From NCBI GenBank assembly GCA_017935565.1, contig JAGBHK010000042.1, positions 33,789 through 97,788 of the forward strand: 64,000 bases of DNA, given 5' to 3'. Shown here piece after piece: positions 39,001-47,377 of this stretch. A model generated the notes under the pieces. The model was not told the origin of the DNA. It made no database searches and was given only the letters and a program-made list of their open reading frames with translations. Within the stretch, counting starts at the first letter, position 1. Every line of letters begins with the position of its first letter. The position numbers were made by a program, and so were the translations under genes. This stretch comes from Lachnospiraceae bacterium (GTDB taxonomy: Bacteria > Bacillota > Clostridia > Lachnospirales > Lachnospiraceae).

Positions 39001-39612
39001 ATCTTCATAAATCTTATAATTGCTCAAAAGTTGTATATCTATAGCATGTTTTTTATTTGCAACAATCAAGAACTCTTCCAATGCAAGATTTTTATTTGGA
39101 TTGTCAATAAGTCCGTCATATACACTTAATAAATGTATCTCATCACGTAAAAAAACTTCCTTAAACTTATCTGAACAAAATAGTTTTAAAGCCTCATCAT
39201 AACTTGTCTGTACCAAATTTGCGAAATGGAAAATATTTTTAACATTTCCAATTGTTGTATCAGCGCTTCTCTGGCCCACTTCAATATCAAAAGGTATGTT
39301 AAACTCACCACCATTTGACACAATATTAACCAAGCCTTCGATTTTATCATTTTTCTCTGAATATGTAGTGTCAATCCAGTATCTAATACAATTGTGAGTT
39401 CCGTAAAACTCATTATCAATTATCTTAAACTTCTCATGAGTTGAATAAACAACTCCCTTAACTGGAACAGAGTTTTTTGATACAACCTCGATAACTCCTT
39501 CTTTCACAGAGGCAGCGTTAACCTGCATATTTATCTCAGATACCGATATAATTGGTTTCGGTAAATCATGTTCAATTATTCCAAGATATAATTTGTCAAT
39601 TACCTCTTTCAT
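36034..39612 (-). CDS. Giant beta-domain plus helical-repeat protein (DUF5717-like)
   Basis: 1192 residues, no signal peptide or membrane helix. The first 300 residues contain two beta-rich, Ig-like segments (QVNAASVKEGVIEVVSKNSVPVKGVVYS, and VILSKNNWGYANFDVEVKGDFISV), followed by about 800 residues of irregular TPR/Sel1-like helical repeats. No enzymatic motif. From memory it corresponds to the Lachnospiraceae family labelled DUF5717. Its ATG lies one base after the rarA stop, and three more genes follow within 15 bp of each other. Probable scaffold of a multi-protein assembly. Confidence 0.75.
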   Translation of the reverse strand: MKEVIDKLYLGIIEHDLPKPIISVSEINMQVNAASVKEGVIEVVSKNSVPVKGVVYSTHEKFKIIDNEFYGTHNCIRYWIDTTYSEKNDKIEGLVNIVSNGGEFNIPFDIEVGQRSADTTIGNVKNIFHFANLVQTSYDEALKLFCSDKFKEVFLRDEIHLLSVYDGLIDNPNKNLALEEFLIVANKKHAIDIQLLSNYKIYEDITANFGDTVILSKNNWGYANFDVEVKGDFISVDKKSISTLDFAGSNYEFNYVICADKLHNGNNYGEIIFKNYAHELKLEIKVSQNCISNENSIMLKKYMCELENAYIEFRLRKIQSSEWQEKSLDLIRRIRSIKDDSLFVKLFLAQIYITKGLDTESSWLLENVAEELLEKRNENIELYCYYLYIRTIEKRDPIFTAEMLKKVDQYYREGYDNWKVLWILLYLNEAYDTNISLKLTRIKEQYANGMRTPLMYYEALNVFNEYPEYLRILNDFEIQILLFGAKYNAINKRLAKQVSELLMKEKKLNKKLFRVMTSLYDSYKDNQILESIVQMLIRSNKSEKNYFEWYNKAVENGIKVTGLYEYYLQTLPDDYDELIPQVILLYFTYNDLNSENGVLAGRNISSRRLAALYRNVIEHKDEIRSIYDIYEKQMELFAIDGVLNGKIDENYSVIYNEFLRPSIIDPQMANNIPQIINTYLVKCKNPYVKEVVVYHKELEKGEVVPVIGNKAYVTMYTEDTVLVYVDLFGNRYVGDMHGEVIRLLRLDNLMQLCFDISVKNDGILLYFCDKYLNYGISNGNSASVLKFVSNLEGIKERYRLIIEKEIVDYYALNYDGDVVDTYLESVDITGLTNESKIKIIELAIVRGMFEKAYQMMCDFGYGNIEPGRVMKCCSKLIERGMESNTSLTDMAVYAYKHGKYNENTLNYISQNYNATTKEMLDVWKACNNFQCESRELDERVISQILFTGECSSHIGKVFDDYCKKGANYKVKKAVLVSKAYDYFSKEVVIDENIFTHIRRAIEENEDLIDICKLAYLKYCSDIEIEGDTIEICEDIIECMCEKGKRFNFYKKFEKYFALPESMQDIFIIEYRTTPAGRVFIHYILEKGDHNEQNYIVKEMQEVCHGVYVFSQVMFYGETLKYYISEENVDEKNVSESKNISMGEEEIVRNDTRYGMINSMILCKEVSEGTTLLELASDFYAYGKLNEEMFRFK

Positions 39613-39613
39613 C

Positions 39614-40936
39614 CTACGCTTCCTCTCTAATCTTCTTCATATGGTCCTTTACTTTGACCTCATATCCATTATCCGATGGTTCATAGAACACTTCATTTTC
39701 TAAACCATCTGGCAAATATTGTTGTTTTACATAATGATTTTTATAATCATGTGCATATTTATATCCCAAACCATGTCCCAATTTTGCCGCACCTTTGTAG
39801 TGAGCATCCATTAAATGTGTTGGAACTCTAGGAGTTTCATCATTTTTTATCATTTCCATAGCTTTATTCAAAGCCATATATGAAGCATTACTCTTTGGTG
39901 CAGTTGCAACATAAACTGCTGCCTCAGCCAAAATAAGCCCAGCCTCCGGCATACCAATTTTATGAACAGCATCTGCTGCCGCATTAGCAACAACCAACGC
40001 GTTAGGGTCCGCCATTCCAACATCTTCGCATGCACAAATAACTATTCGTCTCGCAATAAATGTAACACTTTCCCCAGCGTAAATCATTCTTGCAAGATAA
40101 TATACTGCCGCATCAGGGTCTGAACCTCTCATACTCTTTATAAACGCAGATATAACATCATAATGATTATCTCCCGACTTATCATACTTGATAACTCGTT
40201 TTTGAATGCATTGTTGCGCCGTTTCAATGTCAATATGAATTTTTCCATCTTCGCTTCGATTTGTAGATAATACACCTAATTCAATGGCGTTAAGCGCCAT
40301 TCTGGCATCTCCATTTGATAAATTTGCTAAAAATTCAACTGCATCATCATCTATCACCGCATCATATGCGCCCATGCCCTTGTCATTATCATATACCGCT
40401 CTTAGTATCAAAGTTTTCACATCTTCTTTTGATAATGGCTGCAACTCAAAAATAATAGAGCGTGATATCAACGCACTGTTAACCTCAAAATAAGGATTCT
40501 CAGTAGTCGCGCCAATCAAAATAACCGTTCCATCTTCCACAAATGGCAACAAATAATCTTGTTGTCCTTTATTAAATCTGTGAATCTCGTCAATAAAAAG
40601 AATAGTCTTTTTTCCGCACATAGCAAGACTATCCTTGGCTGCCTCAACAACCTCTTCCATATCCTTTTTATTAGCAATAGTCGCATTAATCTGCTTAAAA
40701 TTAGAACTAGTTGTATTTGCAATAACTTTTGCAAGTGTCGTTTTACCTGTTCCCGGAGGACCATAAAATAAAACTGAACTAAGTTTATCTGCTTTTATGG
40801 CTCTGTATAGAAGTTTATCCTCACCAATAATATGTTTCTGACCCACCACTTCATCCAATGTCGTAGGTCTAAGTCTTGAAGCTAAAGGAGACTCTTTTTC
40901 CATTGTGTTACTACGCATATATTCAAATAAATCCAT
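39614..40936 (-). CDS. rarA: Replication-associated recombination protein A (MgsA/RarA)
   Basis: 440-residue clamp-loader-like AAA+ ATPase acting at stalled replication forks. Walker A is [14 protein letters not shown], Walker [17 protein letters not shown], sensor 1 [12 protein letters not shown], and the C-terminal part carries the MgsA tetramerisation block ([26 protein letters not shown]). It heads the operon containing the 1192-residue and actin-like genes; its stop codon is one base from the next ATG. This linkage may be functional or only convenience. Confidence 0.95.
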   Translation of the reverse strand: MDLFEYMRSNTMEKESPLASRLRPTTLDEVVGQKHIIGEDKLLYRAIKADKLSSVLFYGPPGTGKTTLAKVIANTTSSNFKQINATIANKKDMEEVVEAAKDSLAMCGKKTILFIDEIHRFNKGQQDYLLPFVEDGTVILIGATTENPYFEVNSALISRSIIFELQPLSKEDVKTLILRAVYDNDKGMGAYDAVIDDDAVEFLANLSNGDARMALNAIELGVLSTNRSEDGKIHIDIETAQQCIQKRVIKYDKSGDNHYDVISAFIKSMRGSDPDAAVYYLARMIYAGESVTFIARRIVICACEDVGMADPNALVVANAAADAVHKIGMPEAGLILAEAAVYVATAPKSNASYMALNKAMEMIKNDETPRVPTHLMDAHYKGAAKLGHGLGYKYAHDYKNHYVKQQYLPDGLENEVFYEPSDNGYEVKVKDHMKKIREEA

Positions 40937-41036
40937 GTTGTTTTCCTTAGCTCCTTTCTTCTTTACATACCTCTTTTTATCATATCATATTTTTCAACAA
41001 AATTGTTAAAAATATGTTAACTTTTTTAAATTTTTG

Positions 41037-41065
41037 TTGTTGATATATTAAATTTATGGTAAAAT
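41037..41065 (+). promoter_or_regulatory. Promoter of citrate synthase
   Basis: TTGTTG (41037-41042), 17 bp, TAAAAT (41060-41065) preceded by TGG, 43 bp upstream of the gltA ATG. Confidence 0.65.
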
Positions 41066-41108
41066 GGCAGAAATCAACGCTTAAATGCGCTAGAAAGAGA
41101 GGGACATT

Positions 41109-42470
41109 ATGGCCGATATTAATTATTCAGAAATTACAGAAGATATTTTAAAGCTTGCTGAAAAATGTCAGTCACATACTATCGACCCTGAGTTATATGG
41201 TAAGTACGAAGTAAAAAGGGGACTTCGTGATCTTAGCGGAAAGGGTGTTCTCACAGGTTTAACTGAAATTGGTGAAATCAAAGCTTACACAATTGATGCT
41301 GAAGAATTAGTTCCTTGCGAAGGACAGTTATTCTACCGCGGATATGATATTGAGAAAATTGTTGAAGGTTTCTTAAAAGATGACCGTTTTGGATTTGAAG
41401 AAATTACATATCTTTTGCTTTTTGGTTCATTACCAACAAAAGATGAATTAAAAGATTTCAATGCATTACTCGCTAAATATCGTACTCTTCCAACAAGTTT
41501 TGTAAGAGACATTATTATGAAGGCACCAAGCCGTGATATGATGAACACATTGGCAAGAAGCGTACTTACACTCTACTCATATGACGAGTATGATGATGAT
41601 ACTTCGATTCCAAATGTTTTAAGACAGAGTTTGCAGCTTATTGCTTTATTCCCATTACTTTCAGTATATGGTTATCAAGCATACAAACATTATCATGATG
41701 GCGAAAGTTTATTCATTCACACACCTGATCCAAACCTTTCAACTGCAGAAAATATTTTGCATTTGTTAAGACCAGATCAGAAATATACTAAACTTGAAGC
41801 TAAAATTCTTGACATTGCATTAGTACTTCATGCTGAACACGGCGGTGGTAACAACTCAACATTTACAAATCACGTTGTTACTTCTTCAGGAACTGATACT
41901 TATTCAGCAGTTGCTGCTTCACTTGGTTCATTAAAAGGTCCAAAGCATGGTGGTGCAAACATCAAGGTTGTTAAGATGTTTGAAGATATGAAAGTAAACA
42001 TCAAGGATTGGACAAACGACGAAGAAATCGAGAATTATCTTGTTAAACTTCTTCACAAAGAAGCCTTTGACAAAGCTGGACTTATCTATGGTATAGGTCA
42101 CGCTGTATATTCGATTTCTGACCCAAGAGCAAAGGTTCTTAAGAGTTTTGTTGAAAGCCTTGCAACTGAAAAAGGTATGGAAAAAGAATTCTTCCTCTAC
42201 TCTTCTGTTGAAAGACTTGCTCCAAAAGTTATAGAAAGAGAAAGAAAGATGTACAAAGGTGTTAGTGCTAACATCGACTTCTATAGTGGTTTTGTATATC
42301 ATATGCTTGGACTTCCACTTGAGCTTTATACACCAATTTTTGCTATATCTAGAATTTCAGGATGGAGTGCACATAGAATTGAAGAATTAATTAATGCTGG
42401 AAAAATCATTAGACCAGCGTATAAAAATGTGGCAAAAAGAAAGCCTTACGTTCCAATTGAAGAACGTTAA
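41109..42470 (+). CDS. gltA: Citrate synthase
   Basis: 453 residues. Condenses acetyl-CoA with oxaloacetate. Active-site signatures are HAEHGGGNNSTFTNHVV, LKGPKHGGANIKVV, GIGHAVYSISDPRAKVLKSF with the catalytic Asp, and the C-terminal FAISRISGWSAHRIEE. In a fermentative anaerobe it feeds glutamate synthesis through an incomplete TCA branch. The N-terminus (about 50 residues before the core) matches long clostridial citrate synthases. Ribosome site GAGAGGG. Monocistronic, with promoter and strong terminator. Confidence 0.95.
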   Translation: MADINYSEITEDILKLAEKCQSHTIDPELYGKYEVKRGLRDLSGKGVLTGLTEIGEIKAYTIDAEELVPCEGQLFYRGYDIEKIVEGFLKDDRFGFEEITYLLLFGSLPTKDELKDFNALLAKYRTLPTSFVRDIIMKAPSRDMMNTLARSVLTLYSYDEYDDDTSIPNVLRQSLQLIALFPLLSVYGYQAYKHYHDGESLFIHTPDPNLSTAENILHLLRPDQKYTKLEAKILDIALVLHAEHGGGNNSTFTNHVVTSSGTDTYSAVAASLGSLKGPKHGGANIKVVKMFEDMKVNIKDWTNDEEIENYLVKLLHKEAFDKAGLIYGIGHAVYSISDPRAKVLKSFVESLATEKGMEKEFFLYSSVERLAPKVIERERKMYKGVSANIDFYSGFVYHMLGLPLELYTPIFAISRISGWSAHRIEELINAGKIIRPAYKNVAKRKPYVPIEER

Positions 42471-42496
42471 AATTTTAGAATCAATAACAAAGGAAG

Positions 42497-42535
42497 TACC
42501 TGTTGCGAACCCAGTTTCGCGCAGGTATTTTTTTT
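42497..42535 (+). terminator. Terminator of citrate synthase
   Basis: Stem TACCTG with an inner GCGAA/TTCGC stem and complement, followed by nine T. 27 bp after the gltA stop. Confidence 0.85.
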
Positions 42536-42640
42536 TCTCTTTTTTTATAGGTAAAACATCTAAAATTTTTTAACTATTTTGGTATGAATAAATAATGTTA
42601 AAATTAACATATGCTATATTGGCATAACTATATAATGCAA

Positions 42641-42692
42641 TGCGAAGATTGTATGTGGCAAGGGGTTGCCACTACGGTATGTGAACTTCGCA
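42641..42692 (+). ncRNA. Structured 5' leader element of the GH5 gene
   Basis: Outer stem TGCGAAG (42641-42647) with CTTCGCA (42686-42692) encloses a second stem GTGGCAA (42655-42661) with TTGCCAC (42666-42672) and a GGGG loop; the asymmetric internal loop is 7 and 13 nt. A TATAAT box at 42631-42636 places the start of transcription at or just before the outer stem, and the ribosome site GGAGGAG begins 10 nt after it. It does not match any riboswitch consensus I know. Confidence 0.5.
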
Positions 42693-42714
42693 AATAAAAA
42701 AAAGGAGGAGAAAC

Positions 42715-45387
42715 ATGCGTTTCAAAAAACTTATGGCAGTAGTATTAACTGCCGCTATGACCGTGGGGTTGTTTAGTGCTGCAAAATTCTCATCACCAAT
42801 GTCGGCTAATGCAGCATCATTTTCTGATTTAAGCCAAAACGACATCGTATCTGCAATGGGGGCAGGATGGAATCTTGGCAATCAGCTTGAAGCCTGTATA
42901 GGAGGTGTTCCTTACGAAACCGCCTGGGGCAATCCAACAATTTCAGAAGGCCTTATCAAAGCCGTAAAGGCAGCAGGCTTTAGCACAATCCGTGTTCCAG
43001 TATCTTACCTTAGTAAGATTGGAAGTGATTACACAATCGATTCTTCTTGGTTAAACAGAGTTAAAGAGGTAGTTGATATGTGTATCAACAATGATTTGTA
43101 TGTAATCATCAATATGCATGGTGATGGCTACAATTCAGTAGATGGCGGATGGCTTCTTTGCAATGGTTCTGACCAAACTACAATCAGAGCAAAATACAAG
43201 GCTTGTTGGCAGCAAATTGCAAACAAATTCAAAGATTATGATGAACATCTTATTTTTGAATCTATGAACGAAGAATTTGATGGTACATACGGTACCCCAA
43301 ATACTACTTATTATTCAAACATTAATGCTCTCAATCAGATTTTCGTTGACACTGTTCGTCAGACAGGCGGAAACAATGCAATGAGATGGTTAATGGTTCC
43401 TGGATGGAATACAAATATTGAATACACAGCAGGTAATTATGGTTTCGTAGTTCCTTCAGATAATTACAGATCAAGCTCTATTCCATCAAGTGAAAAGAGA
43501 ATTATGATCTCTGTTCACTATTATGATCCATGGGGATTCTGTGGCGAAGAAAGTTCAACATATACACAGTGGGGTTCTACTGCTACAGACAGTTCAAAAG
43601 TTTGTACATATGGTTATGAATCATTCATCCAGTCAGAGTTTGGTAAAATGTATAACACATTTGTCAGCAAGGGATACCCTGTAGTTATTGGTGAATATGG
43701 TGCTATCGATAAATCAGCTTATGATTCTAAAAACTTGGCATGTAGAGAAGAATACGCTAAAAAAGTATGTACATACGCTAAACAGTACGGTTGCGTGCCA
43801 GTATGGTGGGATAATGGTTACAATGGAACATATGGCTTTGGTCTTTTTGATAGAAACACATATGCAGTTACACAGCAGAGCATAATCAATGCAATTATTG
43901 GCGTTATGGGAACAGGTAGTTCGTCTTCTGGCGGTTCATCTTCTGGTGGTTCATCTTCTGGCGACTCATCAAGTTCTACTAGTGGAACAGTGATTTTCTC
44001 AAATGGTTCATCAGATGTATCATATTCAACATCAGATGCATCATGGTTGACAAAGGCATCTGATAGTGCAACAATTACATTAAAATATACATGTACAGAT
44101 TCAAGTCATGGATATTGGGGTGTACTTGGCTGGGGAGCATCAGTTAATGGTAATTGGGTAAATGGCAATAGCTACAGCGCTGCTGCCACAGCAACAGATA
44201 CAGTAACAGTAACATTTACAGCAGGAGAATTAAAGAGTAGCCTTGGAATTACAAGTAGTTCATCAGTTGATTATCTTGCTCTTAGCGCATATAATGGCGG
44301 TAAGATTGTGAGCCTTTCAATTTCAGATAGTGGTTCATCTTCTGGTAGTTCATCAAGTGGGAGTTCTGGCAATGGAAACACTGGTAGCGGAAATTCTTCA
44401 TCGAGTGGAACTGGTTCAACAGGTGGCTCAACAGACTCTGGCTCAACTTCGACAACTACTACATTGGAATTAAACGCTAACAAATTAACAAAAGGTACTT
44501 ATAAATCTGATTACACATATGGTGATTTCACAATTGGCGCATCATCAAGCAAATATATTTCAGTTGAAAGTACATCAGCTACAATCAACGGAACATCTTA
44601 TACACAGAGAATTAAGATGAATGGTGCAGCAAATAGCACAGGACGTTATATTAAGTTTACTACAACAGGCGCTGCTTCAGTTGATATTATTGGCATTTCA
44701 ACAAGTTCAGGTGCTACAAGAGTAATTAGACTTGCAAAAGATAGCGTTGGCGGAACAACTGTTGGCGATATCACAGTTACAAACACACCTGGCGTACAGA
44801 CTATTAAGGTTTCAAGCGCAGGTACATATTACCTTTATTCAACAAATAGTGGTATTTATGTATATGATGTTAAGGTGACTACAACTTCTTCTAGTTCGTC
44901 ATCTAACTCATCTTCAAATTCTTCATCTTCTAGTTCTTCAGGAACTTTGGATGGAACATATTATATAAAGAGTTCTTACAGCGGAAAATATCTTGATGTA
45001 GCTGATGGTTCATCTGCTAATAGCGCAAATATTCAGCAGTACAGTTACAACGGAGGCGCTGGACAGAAGTTCAAATTAGTATCTGCAGGCGATGGATATT
45101 ACTACATCTACACAGGTGCTTCAAGCTACTCAAAAGTAATCGATGTAGCAGGTAAGAGCACAGCAGACGGCGCAAATATTTGCCAGTACTCATACAATGG
45201 TAACTCAAATCAGAAATTTAAACTTACTGAGGTATCAAGTGGTGTATACGCAATTCTTACAGGTGTAACAAACGACGCATCTTGTCTTGACGTATATAAC
45301 TGGAGCACTGAAGATGGCGGCAATATCGCTCAGTGGTCATACTGGGGTGGCGCTTGCCAGCTTTGGATACTTGAAAAGGCTAACTAA
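42715..45387 (+). CDS. Secreted multimodular GH5 endoglucanase with C-terminal CBM13
   Basis: 890 residues. Signal peptide ending near ANA-AS (about 33). The GH5 domain (about 38-400) has GAGWNLGNQLEA, FESMNEEFD with acid/base Glu186, SVHYYDPW and VIGEYGAI with nucleophile Glu327; it most resembles subfamily 4-like endo-beta-1,4-glucanases or xyloglucanases. Ser/Gly linkers then separate a beta-sandwich module (about 420-545), a second beta module (about 585-720) like those on pectate lyases, and a C-terminal ricin-type CBM13 beta-trefoil with three repeats (QKF, QKF, QLW). No dockerin or sortase motif. GGAGGAG ribosome site; structured leader upstream, strong terminator downstream. Confidence 0.93.
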   Translation: MRFKKLMAVVLTAAMTVGLFSAAKFSSPMSANAASFSDLSQNDIVSAMGAGWNLGNQLEACIGGVPYETAWGNPTISEGLIKAVKAAGFSTIRVPVSYLSKIGSDYTIDSSWLNRVKEVVDMCINNDLYVIINMHGDGYNSVDGGWLLCNGSDQTTIRAKYKACWQQIANKFKDYDEHLIFESMNEEFDGTYGTPNTTYYSNINALNQIFVDTVRQTGGNNAMRWLMVPGWNTNIEYTAGNYGFVVPSDNYRSSSIPSSEKRIMISVHYYDPWGFCGEESSTYTQWGSTATDSSKVCTYGYESFIQSEFGKMYNTFVSKGYPVVIGEYGAIDKSAYDSKNLACREEYAKKVCTYAKQYGCVPVWWDNGYNGTYGFGLFDRNTYAVTQQSIINAIIGVMGTGSSSSGGSSSGGSSSGDSSSSTSGTVIFSNGSSDVSYSTSDASWLTKASDSATITLKYTCTDSSHGYWGVLGWGASVNGNWVNGNSYSAAATATDTVTVTFTAGELKSSLGITSSSSVDYLALSAYNGGKIVSLSISDSGSSSGSSSSGSSGNGNTGSGNSSSSGTGSTGGSTDSGSTSTTTTLELNANKLTKGTYKSDYTYGDFTIGASSSKYISVESTSATINGTSYTQRIKMNGAANSTGRYIKFTTTGAASVDIIGISTSSGATRVIRLAKDSVGGTTVGDITVTNTPGVQTIKVSSAGTYYLYSTNSGIYVYDVKVTTTSSSSSSNSSSNSSSSSSSGTLDGTYYIKSSYSGKYLDVADGSSANSANIQQYSYNGGAGQKFKLVSAGDGYYYIYTGASSYSKVIDVAGKSTADGANICQYSYNGNSNQKFKLTEVSSGVYAILTGVTNDASCLDVYNWSTEDGGNIAQWSYWGGACQLWILEKAN

Positions 45388-45404
45388 TTATTAGCAATAA
45401 ATTA

Positions 45405-45433
45405 GGGTGGTATCGGATTTTCCGATACCACCC
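45405..45433 (+). terminator. Terminator hairpin after GH5
   Basis: Perfect 12-bp stem GGGTGGTATCGG with a 5-nt loop, 17 bp after the stop, followed by TTGCTTGTTCTG. Confidence 0.75.
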
Positions 45434-45472
45434 TTGCTTGTTCTGAATGTAAATTGGTGATAAACGATGATT

Positions 45473-45730
45473 TTACGTGGTTTTGCAACAATTTATGAAT
45501 GACACACGTAACAAATCTGATTAAAATCAGGAATAATTACTATAGTTACGTGCATATCGAATCTTAAAACTATTTCACACGTAAAACAACTCAATTTCAC
45601 CAAAAAAAGTTCCTTTAATCTTAAAAATATACGTGTGAATTCGCAAAACTATTATCAACACACGTATATTTTTCGATTTCTGCTATAAATCTTACGTGTA
45701 TATCTCTTTAACACTACCATTCACGCGTAA
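45473..45730. repeat. Four 39-bp units with TTACGTG / CACGTAA ends
   Basis: Units at 45473-45511, 45546-45584, 45629-45667 and 45692-45730, each exactly 39 bp, each starting TTACGTG (third: ATACGTG) and ending CACGTAA (third: CACGTAT; fourth: CGCGTAA). The 25-bp cores are not conserved, and gaps are 34, 44 and 24 bp. This fills the 359-bp gap between the GH5 terminator and the convergent PD-(D/E)XK-like gene; no reading frame is present. Confidence 0.8.
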
Positions 45731-45746
45731 ATATCAAAAAAGTCTT

Positions 45747-46544
45747 TTACAACACTTCTTTCAACATATTTTCTAGCAAGAATATATTTAATGGTTTCTT
45801 GGAATACTCAAATGTTGCAAACAAGTCCTTTCCCAAAAAAATACCATTTTTATGATAATTCTCTAATTTATTAACCACTTTTTTTGAGTATTTAGGATCA
45901 TCCATCATACCAAAATGCTCTATATACTTTTCACTTCTTGTACTAATATCAAGTATAGTAAAATCTGGATATATTACGCCATAACCCTTCAAGTACAATG
46001 GAAATTCATATCGATAAGGTATGCCCATACTGTACAATTTATCAGCAATTATTTTTTCAGATTTTGATCTAACTCTTTCACCACGCTCCGTCATAATAAC
46101 ATTATCATCATCTAAAAAAGTTTTCCCATTATATTCAACATTTATCCATTCTTTAATATATTCTTCATCAGATAATACAACTGGCTTTATCAATATTCTA
46201 CGTTCTGGAATTAAATTCATATGTAGGTTTTGCAATCCTGCATCATCCAAATTTTCGAGAATTAGTTCCATTCTTTTTTTCTCTTTTTTTGCTTTTGAAA
46301 CAAATTGCCGCTCATAATCTCTTTGAGCAAATTTCTTAGCCTTTTTTATCTGATTCTTGCGTATGTATATTCTCTTATTTTTATCTTTAGGTATGTAGTG
46401 ATATTGAGTATTTCCATGTGATTTTGATACTTGCAAAACACCTTCAGGTGCGTTTTGTAAAGATTTTTCTAATTTTATAATGACCTTTTCTAGATTATCA
46501 ATTCTTTCATGATATAGTTCTTTTAAGATTTTTATTTCTTTGAT
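45747..46544 (-). CDS. PD-(D/E)XK-like nuclease-fold protein with apparent ATC start
   Basis: 265 residues if started at ATC 46544. The C-terminal half has RSKSEKIIADKL, YRYEFPLYL, YPDFTILD and YIEHFGMMDD, a pattern I recognise from small clostridial proteins of the PD-(D/E)XK/restriction-like fold (E in the first block, D in PDF). The N-terminal 36 residues (KEIKILKELYHERIDNLEKVI ... NAPEGVLQVSKSHGN) have no ATG, GTG or TTG before residue 37, but GGAGG lies seven bases before ATC, and a consensus promoter is just upstream. Family members, as I remember them, carry exactly this N-terminal helix and PEG motif. A TTG at 46436 is the alternative start. Function unknown. Confidence 0.75.
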   Translation of the reverse strand: MKEIKILKELYHERIDNLEKVIIKLEKSLQNAPEGVLQVSKSHGNTQYHYIPKDKNKRIYIRKNQIKKAKKFAQRDYERQFVSKAKKEKKRMELILENLDDAGLQNLHMNLIPERRILIKPVVLSDEEYIKEWINVEYNGKTFLDDDNVIMTERGERVRSKSEKIIADKLYSMGIPYRYEFPLYLKGYGVIYPDFTILDISTRSEKYIEHFGMMDDPKYSKKVVNKLENYHKNGIFLGKDLFATFEYSKKPLNIFLLENMLKEVL

Positions 46545-46578
46545 AGTAACGCCTCCTAGTATATTAATAATAAATTAA

Positions 46579-46607
46579 ATGTTACATACTTATTCCATCT
46601 ATGTCAA
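46579..46607 (-). promoter_or_regulatory. Promoter of the PD-(D/E)XK-like gene
   Basis: TTGACA (46607-46602), 17 bp, TAACAT (46584-46579). It gives a leader of about 28 nt to the ATC start and GGAGG (46556-46552). Confidence 0.8.
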
Positions 46608-46670
46608 TGGTCAAAAAATCTTTCTACTAATACCATAAATTTTCAATGTTAATTTCGTTAAAATGCAACA

Positions 46671-46703
46671 AAAAAGGATATATAATTCCGATATATCCTT
46701 TTT
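46671..46703 (-). terminator. Terminator of the HAD phosphatase gene
   Basis: 13-bp perfect stem AAAAAGGATATAT with a 7-nt loop; T-run on the minus strand. 34 bp after the stop at 46737. Confidence 0.8.
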
Positions 46704-46736
46704 AAGAGAATTCAATTGCCTTAAAATATCACAAAG

Positions 46737-47360
46737 CTACAATACCTTCACAAGTTCCGCAAACTCATTAATCTTCTTCGTCTCTGCGTTAATCTTTCCA
46801 AATCCATATGCAGCATGTATAAACTCTATACCTGCTTCCATTGTAGCATCGTAATCACCTTGTATATCTCCTACATAATAAGCCTCATCAAGGTTATTTC
46901 TCTCTACAACATTTCTTATATTATCGCCCTTTTTGAGCCCGTTATTTCCAAAACATTCAATATCTTCAAAATAATGCCCAAATCCATAATGCTCAAGGAA
47001 CGCCTCTATATATCCGCTTTGGCAATTACTTACAATATACAAATTATATCCTTTTTCTTTCAACTTCTGCCAAGTTTCTTCCAAACAAGGATACAAAACA
47101 CCGCCAAACTTTATGATGTATTCATTTTCAACTTCACAGCAATAATCAAGAAGTTTCATCTGCTCTTCGCCTTCTATTTCAGGAAATAAAGCCATAGCAA
47201 TTCTATCCATTGTAAGTCCCATAACCCTTCTCATATCATCAGATGTGATAATTTTATCAGACATACCACAATCTTTAACCGCATCAGTCCATGACGCAGC
47301 AACAATTTCTGTAGAATCCCAAAGGGTTCCATCCATATCAAAAATAATACCTTTTTTCAT
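46737..47360 (-). CDS. HAD-superfamily phosphatase, phosphoglycolate-phosphatase-like
   Basis: 207 residues. Motif I is canonical DMDGTLWDS, motif II IVSNCQSG, motif III Lys in GLKKGDN, and motif IV YVGDIQGDY. The cap is alpha-helical (C1 type), as in Gph/beta-phosphoglucomutase relatives. It probably dephosphorylates a small metabolite. AAAGGAG precedes the ATG. Upstream lies the GC-rich hairpin repeat. Confidence 0.85.
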   Translation of the reverse strand: MKKGIIFDMDGTLWDSTEIVAASWTDAVKDCGMSDKIITSDDMRRVMGLTMDRIAMALFPEIEGEEQMKLLDYCCEVENEYIIKFGGVLYPCLEETWQKLKEKGYNLYIVSNCQSGYIEAFLEHYGFGHYFEDIECFGNNGLKKGDNIRNVVERNNLDEAYYVGDIQGDYDATMEAGIEFIHAAYGFGKINAETKKINEFAELVKVL

Positions 47361-47377
47361 AATAATCTCCTTTCCTC

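Noticed and set aside
42641-42692. c-di-GMP, purine, THF or fluoride riboswitch
   Set aside because: The conserved loop nucleotides of these classes are absent.
45473-45730. Possible CRISPR array
   Set aside because: Only the 7-bp ends repeat, in inverted orientation; cores differ, spacing is irregular and no cas gene is present.
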